Positions 1-5,594 of a stretch of DNA of 5,594 nt are shown one piece after another; position 1 is the stretch's first letter, and each line of letters begins with the position of its first letter. The stretch spans positions 1 to 5,594 of the forward strand of contig JALONZ010000270.1 of the NCBI GenBank assembly GCA_025454675.1, in the 5' to 3' direction. The notes below the pieces were generated by a model. That model saw only the letters and a program-made list of their open reading frames with translations. It was not told the origin of the DNA and did not search any database. The stretch comes from Anaerolineae bacterium (GTDB lineage Bacteria; Chloroflexota; Anaerolineae; Aggregatilineales; Phototrophicaceae). The position numbers and the translations under genes are program-made.

Positions 1-123
1 GTCCGCGCCTCATCACAAAAACGCAAAGCTGTGGCATTTCGCATGTTAGACCGTTTCATTTTATTGGGAAATTTGCTCGTCCCCACCCTCATCGGCAGGC
101 GGGCAATGCGACATTATAAATAA
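1..123 (+). CDS. C-terminal end of an unidentified protein (5' end outside window)
   Basis: A reading frame is open from base 1 and ends at TAA 121-123, giving 40 residues. The tail is basic (QKRKAVAFRMLDRF, then GRRAMRHYK at the very end) with a short hydrophobic stretch between (ILLGNLLVPTLI). The stop lies only five bases before the start of the next gene, which argues for a real co-transcribed gene and not a chance frame. The visible part has no diagnostic motif. A basic and hydrophobic C-terminal tail occurs in many families, including some short-chain dehydrogenases, so I assign no function. That it is coding is moderately supported by the spacing and the absence of stops; its identity is unknown. 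Confidence 0.5.
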   Translation, partial: VRASSQKRKAVAFRMLDRFILLGNLLVPTLIGRRAMRHYK

Positions 124-128
124 CCCCT

Positions 129-566
129 ATGGCAGATAAACTCAATTCAATGCGAATTTTAGAGCAACACAAAGTTCCGTATGAAGTCCTCACCTACCCC
201 GATACGATTCATGATGCTGAAGAGGTAGCAGAAATTTTGGGCGTGCCTTATTTTACGGTGTATAAAACATTGGTCGTACAAGCCGAAAACCCAACTCAAC
301 CCAAACCCTATTTGGTGCTGGTCGCCAGTGAAAATCGGCTTGACCTGAAAAAAATGGCAGTCGCGGCAGGTGTCAAAAAAGTGAAAATGGCGGCACATAA
401 AGATGCAGAAGCCATGACAGGCTTAAAAGTGGGTGGAATTAGCGCCCTCGCCCTCATGCAAAAAGGCTGGCAGGTCTATTTAGACCAACCCGCCACCCAA
501 TTACAACATATCGTCATCAGCGCCGGGCAACGCGGAACACAATTGCGCGTACCCGTTGTGCCATGA
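129..566 (+). CDS. ybaK: YbaK/EbsC-family aminoacyl-tRNA deacylase (Cys-tRNA(Pro) deacylase type)
   Basis: The 145-residue protein spans the usual length of the single-domain INS/YbaK fold. Family members hydrolyse mischarged tRNA in trans; YbaK removes Cys from tRNA(Pro) made in error by prolyl-tRNA synthetase, in the cytoplasm. Visible signatures are the N-terminal 'ILEQHKVPYEVLTY' (residues 10-23), 'TVYKTLVV' with Lys46 at the position of the essential YbaK Lys46, a central 'LVLVASENRLDLKKMA' (62-77) and the glycine loop 'KVGGISALAL' (100-109), equivalent to the GGISP loop of YbaK. In that loop Ala106 replaces the usual Pro. The ATG at 129 fits the expected N-terminus. No clear Shine-Dalgarno sequence precedes it, so it may be translated by coupling to the upstream gene, whose stop is five bases away. 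Family assignment is strong. The exact substrate (Cys-tRNA(Pro) or another mischarged tRNA) is inferred, and the symbol denotes family resemblance. Confidence 0.9.
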   Translation: MADKLNSMRILEQHKVPYEVLTYPDTIHDAEEVAEILGVPYFTVYKTLVVQAENPTQPKPYLVLVASENRLDLKKMAVAAGVKKVKMAAHKDAEAMTGLKVGGISALALMQKGWQVYLDQPATQLQHIVISAGQRGTQLRVPVVP

Positions 567-628
567 ATTTATTGCGTGTCAAAATCGCAGAAGTGAGTGT
601 TCCAAACGACAGCAATGAGGATGCGTAG
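563..628 (+). CDS. possible 21-residue ORF overlapping the deacylase stop
   Basis: An ATG at 563-565 overlaps the TGA of the deacylase as ATGA, the arrangement often used for translational coupling. The frame runs to TAG at 626-628, and the peptide begins MNLLRVKIAEV and ends in an acidic tail (SNEDA). The stop abuts the palindrome at 629. I recognise no family. It may be a coupled micro-ORF, the remnant of a longer gene cut short when the palindromic element arrived, or chance. Confidence 0.2.
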   Translation: MNLLRVKIAEVSVPNDSNEDA

Positions 629-648
629 GGGCTTGCCATGGCAAGCCC
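629..648. repeat. perfect 20-bp palindrome between convergent genes (dispersed-repeat-like; possible terminator)
   Basis: GGGCTTGCCA is followed directly by its exact reverse complement, with no mismatch. It sits between the plus-strand deacylase (stop at 566) and the minus-strand pfkA (stop at 666). As RNA it could form a strong GC-rich hairpin in either direction and could serve as a shared terminator, but no good T-run follows on either side, so a classical intrinsic terminator is not proven. The form TAGGGGCTTGCC...GGCAAGCCCAC resembles short intergenic palindromes that recur in some bacterial genomes. That resemblance is from memory and cannot be tested within this window. Confidence 0.6.
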
Positions 649-665
649 ACACCCATATTTACATA

Positions 666-1630
666 TTATCGGCTTAAAATATGTTCCATCCGATAATATT
701 CTTCATTAATGTCGCGTTCTTTGGATGTCGCATCTTCCAGTGGCACAGCCACCATATCACGCCCATTCAGCCCGACCATCACATTATGTTCACCAGCCAA
801 TAACCGTTCCATTGCGCTTACCCCCATACGTGTCGCCAATAGGCGGTCAAATGCGGTTGGATTGCCACCGCGTTGAATATGCCCCAAAATGGTGAGGCGA
901 ATCTCGAATCCTAAACTCTTTTTATTCAAAAAGTCGAGTAAGTCTTGGGTCTTATATGGCGCACCCTCAGCAATAACAGCAATCGCGTGCGATTTTCCGC
1001 GCACATACGCATCACCCATTTGCGTTGCCACATCTTCCATCGAAATAGCTCTTTCGGGGGTGATAACCACCTCTGCCCCGCCCAAAATCCCCGACATCAA
1101 TGACAAATACCCACAGTTGCGCCCCATCACTTCAATCAAAAATGCACGGTTATGTGATGTTGCTGTATCGCGCAGGCGGTCTAGCGCATCCAAAATTGTA
1201 TTCAGCGCCGTATCTACGCGATACTCATGCTTGTGCCATAAATATCATTATCAATGCTGGCAGGAATACCAATAACAGGGATACCTATCCGCTCTAATGC
1301 CATCGCCCCGCGCAAACTGCCATCCCCACCAACCACCACCACCGCTTCGATATTATTTTCATTCAATCGGCGTAGGGCTTTGCGTTGCCCCGCTTGTGTT
1401 TTGAATTCTTCATTGCGGGCAGTTTGTAAAATCGTCCCGCCCTTTTGCAAAATACCACTCACCTCACGACTGGTCATCAGGTTCATATCCCCATTGAGTA
1501 ACCCAGCATACGCTTGGCGGATGCCATACACTTCAATTTTATAATGCAACGCCGTGCGAACAACCGCACGTATGGCGGCGTTCATACCAGGGGCATCGCC
1601 CCCGCTTGTCATGACAGCGATTCGCTTCAT
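666..1630 (-). pseudogene. pfkA: ATP-dependent 6-phosphofructokinase, disrupted by a one-base frameshift
   Basis: Phosphorylates fructose 6-phosphate to fructose 1,6-bisphosphate, the committing step of cytoplasmic glycolysis. The N-terminal part (1630 down to 1217) reads MKRIAVMTSGGDAPGMNAAIR and continues to SIDNDIYGTSMSI, then hits TAG at 1214-1216. Adding one base near 1219/1220 restores SIGVDTALNTILDALDRLRD and a frame of 321 residues, a normal family length. In E. coli PfkA numbering the fit is exact up to residue 222. Asp103-Gly104 lie in GGDGS, Asp127 is the catalytic base in IDND, Arg162 and Met169-Gly-Arg171 are present, and Glu222 is conserved. Arg245, His251 and Arg254 (LGHIQRGG) correspond to E. 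coli 243, 249 and 252. Gly104 and Ala124 (not Asp and Lys) point to ATP and not pyrophosphate as donor. Ser125 replaces the usual Thr. The start ATG is preceded by AGGAG at good spacing. The intact motifs on both sides suggest a recent lesion or a sequence error. Confidence 0.9.
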
Positions 1631-1639
1631 ACCTTATCG

Positions 1640-1644
1640 CTCCT
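1640..1644 (-). promoter_or_regulatory. Shine-Dalgarno sequence of pfkA
   Basis: On the minus strand AGGAG lies nine bases before the pfkA ATG (1630-1628). It fixes the start that begins the canonical MKRIAVMTSGGD, and no upstream in-frame start fits better. Confidence 0.7.
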
Positions 1645-1713
1645 AATGATGGAATCTGTTTTGATAATCAACACACTACTATATCACGACTAGGTTAAGC
1701 TATATTTAGCGAA

Positions 1714-1741
1714 TTTATACAAAGTTTTGCACTTCGCACAA
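1714..1741 (-). promoter_or_regulatory. possible sigma70-type promoter for pfkA
   Basis: Reading the minus strand, TTGTGC (1741-1736) and TATAAA (1719-1714) are separated by 16 bases. The -10 matches five of six consensus bases, but the -35 matches only three. The -10 lies 83 bases upstream of the pfkA start, in AT-rich intergenic DNA where chance matches are common. Tentative. Confidence 0.25.
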
Positions 1742-1933
1742 GTTCTTAATAACCTAAATGGCAATATATATGAAAAAAGTTTTTATTTTAGGATGAGGAC
1801 TAATCAAAAAAGTATTATTGATGCAAGCCAATTATAGCATGATGTGAGGCAATAATCTCTCTCATTTCATCGCAAAAATCACCAAATCGGGTTACAATAA
1901 TGCACAATCGTTTTGCAGGTGCATCATTTTTTT

Positions 1934-1938
1934 AGGGA
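1934..1938 (+). promoter_or_regulatory. ribosome binding site favouring the TIR start at 1946
   Basis: AGGGA lies seven bases before the ATG at 1946. The alternative TTG at 1913 would add 11 residues (MQVHHFFRDLT) before the family-typical SSSRIFISYARKDG and has no comparable site. This decides for 1946. Confidence 0.5.
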
Positions 1939-1945
1939 TTTGACC

Positions 1946-2365
1946 ATGACATCATCCAGTCGCATTTTCATTTCGTATGCCCGCAAAGATGGACGTGACC
2001 TCGCGCTTCGTCTCCAGAAAAGTCTATCCGACCTACGCTATGATGTTTGGCTGGATACCAACGAGATTGAAGGCGGGGCATCTTGGACAAAAGAGATTGA
2101 AGAAGGTATCAACAACTGCGATATTTTGCTGGCATTGTTATCTAAAAAATCGTATGAATCGGAGATTTGTCGGTCTGAACATCTCCGTGCCATTCGTCTT
2201 GGTAAGCGGATTATCCCTATTTTGGTGCAACCTAAAACAGACCGTCCTATTTATTTAGAAGGTGCAAATTATGTCAATTTTGCAAAACCAACTGTGTATA
2301 GCGATGCTTTCACTGCGCTGATGCAAACATTGTCAAATGATACAGCACCCAAAATCGTCTACTAA
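1946..2365 (+). CDS. TIR-domain protein (N-terminal part of an interrupted TIR-NB-ARC-WD40 receptor)
   Basis: The 139 residues are almost entirely one TIR domain. The first strand and box are RIFISYARKDGRD (6-18), the second strand and loop YDVWLDTNEIEGGASW (32-47), and then come NNCDILLALLS (56-66) and the RIIPILV strand (88-94). The element S-x-x-C-x-x-E (Ser72, Cys75, Glu78) places Glu78 at the position of the catalytic Glu of NAD+-cleaving TIR enzymes, so NADase or cyclic-ADP-ribose-type activity is plausible. The frame ends at TAA 2363-2365, but the same frame continues without another stop through NB-ARC and WD40 domains to the window end. The next residues (FRNAPEFPPNFVDR) look like the linker normally joining TIR to NB-ARC. 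The TIR piece is therefore probably the first domain of one larger protein, now separated by a nonsense change, a sequence error or a genuine split. A stand-alone TIR effector remains possible. Confidence 0.88.
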   Translation: MTSSSRIFISYARKDGRDLALRLQKSLSDLRYDVWLDTNEIEGGASWTKEIEEGINNCDILLALLSKKSYESEICRSEHLRAIRLGKRIIPILVQPKTDRPIYLEGANYVNFAKPTVYSDAFTALMQTLSNDTAPKIVY

Positions 2366-5300
2366 TCCCCATTTCGTAATGCCCCCGAATTCCCTCCTAA
2401 TTTTGTTGATCGCATAGAAACATTAGAGTCAATTCATCACGCCATCCTAAGCGATACCACCGAGCGAAGTATCACACTAACGGTGGTGCGGGGCATGGGT
2501 GGTATTGGAAAAACAGTTTTAGCGACCGCGTTATGTCATGAACAAACCATTATAGATGCTTTTCCCGATGGTATCTATTGGGTGGATGTTGGACGCGATA
2601 CAAATGATTTGACCAACAAATTGCAAGTGATTGGGGTACAAGGGTTTGATGATGACCCCAGTTATTATGTCACCAAAGATGCGGCGATTGCCCGTATCCA
2701 AACCTTAGTGCCACAAAAAGCCTGCCTAATTGTATTTGATGATATTTGGGATGCCGATATTATACGCCCCCTACTGGTTGCATCCGCACAATCGCGATTT
2801 CTCATTACCACGCGCGATGGCAAAATCAGCACATCATTAGGCGCGACAGAGGTCAAAATTGATAAAATGACTCCTGATGAGGCGCTCGCTTTGCTCCAAA
2901 ATTGTGCTGACAAATCAGAAATGGAACATGCCACTATCACAGAGAAACTGGATTATCATCCACTTGCGCTCACATTGGTGGGCGCGGCATTAAAAGGTGG
3001 CTTATCAGGCGCACAATGGCTCAGCTTATATGATAATGTCGCGCAAATCACACTGGGACGCAAGCCTAAAAACCCCCACGAAAGTATGACTTTATGTTTT
3101 GATGTAAGTATGGAATGTTTGGCGGATGATGACCGCCCGTTGTATTATGCATTGGGAATTTTCCCCGAAGATGAATGGATACCCGATAGCATTGTGACTT
3201 TGTTATGGCGTGCCATCATACCGTCATTATCCAACATGGATTGCGCCCAAATCTTGAAAGAACTCAATGACTTGGCGTTGATTGAACGGGATTTAATCAA
3301 TCATACCCTACAAATGCACGACTTGTTGCATAGTTATAATCAGTATTGTCTGAGAGACCGTTACCAACCACCATCTGACCCCGCGACAGGCAATTTATAT
3401 GCACAATACCAATCAAAACTTGTCACCGCATTGGGAGACCCCTACGCCCTCCCACACAAATATGCGTGGCGTTATTATGCTTATCATCTAAAAGAGGCAA
3501 ATCGTCTGGCTGAATTGCGCCCATTGTTACTATCGTATCGCTGGTTAGACCTTAAATTGCGCCAAACCGACCCCAATGCCCTGATTGATGATTGTGATAC
3601 GTGGTTAAAGCAGGCAAGTGACGAAGCTATCCGCCTCATTCGTTCTGCATTGGATATGTCTGCTAATGTCCTAGAAAAAGATACATCAGCATTAGCACAC
3701 CAATTGGCTGGGCGATTAATGCACCATTATGGGATGGTTGAAATTAAAAAATTTTGGGATAACATCACCCCACTAAATAAATCCTTATTCCCTATCAATA
3801 ATGGGTATAACGCCCTAAATCCTGCTGGTGGCATGTTACTCCGCACGATGAAACATGAGGATGTTGTTTTGGGAGCGTTACAATTGCCCAAAGGACAAGT
3901 TTTATCTTGGAGTTTGGATGGCACATTGCGCTTATGGAAAGCTGATGGCACACCTATCATCATACTGAGTGGACATGATGGGCGTGTGAATGGCACAATA
4001 AAATTACAAGATGGGAGAATCCTTTCATGGGGTGAAGATAAAACACTGCGTATATGGGATAAAAATGGTATTACAGTTGCCACATTAGGTAGAGATCAAC
4101 ATCAAGATGAGGTGATGGGTGGCATCGAAATTGATGGTGGACAAATTTTGTCATGGACGGGTAGTAATAGCGAACAGGCAATCATCAAAGATAACAGTCT
4201 GCGTGTTTGGGATACACAGGGAAGCCTGATAGCCACGCTGGATGGACATAAAGGACGCGTGAGGGGTGCAATTGCTTTGCCAAGCGGTCGCATTTTTTCT
4301 TGGGGCGATGATGGCATTCCACGTTTATGGGATGGCGATGGTACATCCGCTATTACCGAGTATACCTATCAAAATCCCGTCTTAGGTGCAATTTTATTGG
4401 CAGGTGAACGCATTTTATCGTGGTCTGGTGGCGATGATATGATGCCCCGCGCAGAGGGCAAGGATTTTAATCAAAGGTCTGAGATGCAATCCAATAAAGT
4501 GGATGAGCAAAGTTCTGAGATACAATCCAATAAATTGGGAATTGAAGATTTATTCAATACGATTGTTATCGGCAATATATTGGATAAATTTGTCATCTCA
4601 GACATATCCGATAAGGATCTCAGAACCAATTATCCCGAAAAAATACGCCGTGCCATGACATCAGTCACGCCTCAAACCACATCGCTTGATGACCTATCCG
4701 CTCGTTATGGCTTATCATCACCTAATGAGTTGCGTCTCGAATTACAAAACAAATCAAGTGAGGCTAAACCTGATGATGATATTGAATTGCAAAACAAATC
4801 AAGTGAGGCTAAACCTGATGATGATATTGAATTGCATATATGGGATAACGATGGCAAACTGATAGCGTCCCTCAAAGGGCATACCAAGCGCATTAATGGC
4901 GCAGTACAACTCAAGAACAAGCAGATATTAACGTGGGGCGCAGATACAACACTATGCTTATGGGATGAAAATGGGATGTTTATCACCACACTGACAGGAC
5001 ATACCGATGCAGTTACAGGCGCATTAGAATTGCGTGATGGGCGGATTTTATCGTGGAGTGCCGATAATACCCTGCGCCTGTGGAAAACTGATGGTACGAG
5101 TATCGCTATTCTCACTGAGCATATCAGTCGGGTCACAGGTGCATTAGAATTGCATGATGAGCGGATTTTATCATGGAGTGCTGATAATAAACTGTGCCTG
5201 TGGAATAAAAAAGGCAAGCATATTACCACGCTCAATGAGCATACAGGTAGAATTAATGGGGCAATTCAACTGAGCAATGGACGGGTTTTGTCGTGGGGCA

Positions 5301-5594
5301 ATGATAATACCTTGCGCTTATGGGATATTGATGTGAATCAAATTGATACAAACGACAAGAAGGCGCACAATTCTGATGTGCGTCATGCCAGACTAGTAAG
5401 TAATAATCGCATATTGTCATGGGATGATGATGAATTCTGTTTATGGGATAAGGATGGCTATTTAATTGATACGGAAAAACGTGATCTTGTCGAGATTAAA
5501 GGCTGGTTGCAAAGGTACGACTTAACGCAAGATGACCTAATGCCAGCGAAATCAGGTGAGAATCCTACGCAGGCAGATATACAACACGATGGGA
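2366..5594 (+). CDS. NB-ARC (STAND) ATPase with WD40 propeller; continuation of the TIR frame, 3' end outside window
   Basis: 1076 codons follow the TAA in the TIR frame with no further stop. Counting codons from the TIR start, NB-ARC motifs are Walker A GMGGIGKT (183-190), Walker B LIVFDDIWD (261-269), the RNBS-B/sensor element RFLITTRD (284-291), HPLAL in place of GLPLAL (338-342) and MHDLLH (457-462), so ATP binding and switch residues look intact. A helical APAF1-like segment with YHLKEA...RWLDLKLRQTD follows (about 509-542). After GGMLLRTM at about 629 come ten WD40-type blades. Proteins of this type are signal-transduction ATPases: the propeller senses a ligand and the NB-ARC oligomerises to activate the effector. 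No ATG lies between the TAA and the P-loop (first in-frame NTG is GTG at 2483, ATG at 2495 inside Walker A). An independent start would thus lose part of the nucleotide-binding fold, supporting one original gene with the TIR. The C-terminus is not seen. Confidence 0.9.
2492..2515 (+). other. Walker A (P-loop) of the NB-ARC domain
   Basis: Encodes GMGGIGKT, with Lys189 and Thr190 (codons counted from 1946) in position to bind the ATP phosphates and Mg2+. GMGGIGKT is the typical form in plant-type and bacterial NB-ARC proteins. Its preservation argues that the NB-ARC half has not decayed long after the upstream stop arose. Confidence 0.9.
4439..4822 (+). other. low-complexity insertion splitting WD40 blade 5
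   Basis: Blade 5 begins at 4367 (NPVLGAILLAGERILSWSGGDD) and its last strands resume at 4823 (DIELHIWDNDGKLIASLKG). The Trp-to-Trp distance is 140 residues instead of nine. The insert is charged and polar, with repeated SNK and NKSSE words, a central segment that could be ordered (IEDLFNTIVIGNILDKFVI, then KIRRAMTSVT) and an acidic end. It contains two separate tandem duplications. It keeps the frame, so it is probably an exposed loop. No known domain is recognised. Confidence 0.75.
4478..4549 (+). repeat. degenerate 36-bp tandem repeat inside the blade-5 insert
   Basis: Two 36-bp units begin at 4478 and 4514. Their first 21 bases differ at one position (TCTGAGATGCAATCC... against TCTGAGATACAATCC...), encoding SEMQSNK and SEIQSNK. 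The remaining 15 bases of each unit have diverged. This is an older duplication than the 45-bp repeat downstream. Confidence 0.65.
4739..4828 (+). repeat. 45-bp tandem duplication (two units, one mismatch)
   Basis: Units 4739-4783 and 4784-4828 are identical except for TTA against TTG in the second codon. Each encodes ELQNKSSEAKPDDDI. A third unit starts (GAATTGCA at 4829) and then diverges into the blade. The length is a multiple of three, so the frame is kept. The near-identity, including a silent third-position difference only, indicates a recent slippage or unequal recombination event, if it is not an assembly artefact. Confidence 0.9.
5000..5239 (+). repeat. two adjacent WD40 blades with nearly identical DNA
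   Basis: Blades 7 and 8 are each 120 bp. Their 72-bp cores at 5012-5083 and 5132-5203 match at 63 positions by direct comparison, and five of the nine differences fall at third codon positions. Flanking blades are much less alike. This points to a recent blade duplication or gene conversion within the array. Confidence 0.75.

Larger units (their letters stand above)
1631..1945. other. AT-rich divergent intergenic region between pfkA and the TIR gene
   Basis: About 315 bases hold no convincing gene. They must contain promoters for both divergent transcripts. The TIR side has a lone TACAAT at 1893-1898 that could be a -10, but no good -35 lies 16-18 bases upstream, so the promoter is unresolved. 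I see no strong inverted repeat, operator-like dyad, tRNA or riboswitch. The TIR reading frame extends upstream to a TTG at 1913, but the ATG at 1946 has the better ribosome binding site. Confidence 0.5.
3854..5485 (+). repeat. array of ten WD40-type beta-propeller repeats with a recurrent 'LSW...LRLW' form
   Basis: The regular unit is 40 codons (120 bp), of pattern H-x-x-x-V-x-G-A-x-x-L-x-x-G-R-I-L-S-W-x-x-D-x-T-L-R-L-W-x-x-D-G. Unit starts (His codon or equivalent) are 3854, 3974, 4100, 4247, 4367, 4880, 5000, 5120, 5240 and 5366. The structural His, Ser, Asp and Trp of WD40 blades are mostly kept. Strand b ends in SW or TW where many WD40 proteins have a small residue. Unit 3 has a nine-residue insertion and unit 5 an insertion of about 130 residues, both between the SW and the next Trp. 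Unit 10 is one residue short there (SWDDDEFCLW). More blades may follow beyond the window. Confidence 0.85.

Noticed and set aside
159..398. Minus-strand open frame opposite the deacylase
   Set aside because: Antisense to strongly conserved YbaK/EbsC motifs, with low-complexity His/Phe/Cys-rich translation.
889..1544. Plus-strand open frames opposite pfkA (889-1275, 1100-1297, 1254-1544)
   Set aside because: They are antisense to conserved PfkA motifs, have no recognisable protein features and no ribosome binding sites; shadows of pfkA.
1893..1898. TACAAT as a promoter -10 for the TIR gene
   Set aside because: No acceptable -35 lies at 16-18 bases, and AT-rich DNA gives many such matches; not listed as a separate feature.
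1977..2258. Second plus-strand frame inside the TIR gene
   Set aside because: Overlaps the conserved TIR frame entirely and its translation resembles no domain.
2363..2365. Global recoding of TAA as a sense codon
   Set aside because: TAA ends the first partial gene (121-123) and pfkA (666-668) at sensible places, so it functions as a stop in this genome.
4478..4828. CRISPR-like array in the repeat-rich part of the insert
   Set aside because: Repeats are head-to-tail duplications inside an open frame, without the regular repeat-spacer pattern or unique spacers.
2665..5235. Minus-strand frames opposite the NB-ARC and WD40 regions (2665-2940, 3727-4083, 4102-4317, 4705-5235)
   Set aside because: Their repeated Ser/Pro/His-rich translations are reverse-strand images of the WD40 repeats and the 45-bp duplication; no independent coding evidence.

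Overview
The window is bacterial. It carries compact housekeeping genes at the left and one very large TIR/NB-ARC/WD40 locus at the right that runs off the end. The base composition is moderate to AT-leaning. Three things would fit a Chloroflexota-like organism: a plant-NLR-like TIR-NB-ARC-WD40 protein with beta-propeller repeats ending in 'LSW...LRLW', an ATP-type PfkA, and a short perfect palindrome between genes. Filamentous cyanobacteria or another lineage rich in STAND proteins are also possible. This placement is inference; no rRNA or other phylogenetic marker is present.

Left part (1-665): the last 40 codons of an unidentified plus-strand gene end at 123. Five bases later a YbaK/EbsC-family aminoacyl-tRNA deacylase begins (129-566), probably in the same operon. 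A 21-codon ORF overlaps its stop as ATGA, and a perfect 20-bp palindrome (629-648) lies between the convergent deacylase and pfkA genes.

Middle part (666-1945): pfkA on the minus strand (6-phosphofructokinase, glycolysis) has all the catalytic motifs but is split by a one-base deletion near 1219/1220. About 315 bases of AT-rich divergent intergenic DNA separate it from the next gene. They contain the pfkA ribosome binding site, a possible pfkA promoter and the ribosome binding site of the TIR gene.

Right part (1946-5594): one reading frame, broken only by a single TAA at 2363-2365, encodes in order a TIR domain, an NB-ARC STAND ATPase (GMGGIGKT, LIVFDD, TTR, HPLAL, MHD), a helical APAF1-like region and at least ten WD40-type blades. 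This is the architecture of an NLR-like immune receptor. By analogy with bacterial TIR-STAND defence proteins, the propeller would sense an invader, the NB-ARC would oligomerise and the TIR would degrade NAD+. That function is inferred, not shown. The propeller has unusual features: a roughly 130-residue low-complexity insert inside blade 5 built partly of fresh tandem repeats, a smaller insert in the same loop of blade 3, and two adjacent blades that are nearly identical at DNA level. Together these suggest a rapidly changing sensor surface.

Two gene-breaking changes (the pfkA frameshift and the TIR/NB-ARC stop) lie within about 1.2 kb, in genes that are otherwise intact. Sequencing or assembly error must therefore be weighed against real pseudogenisation or a split system.
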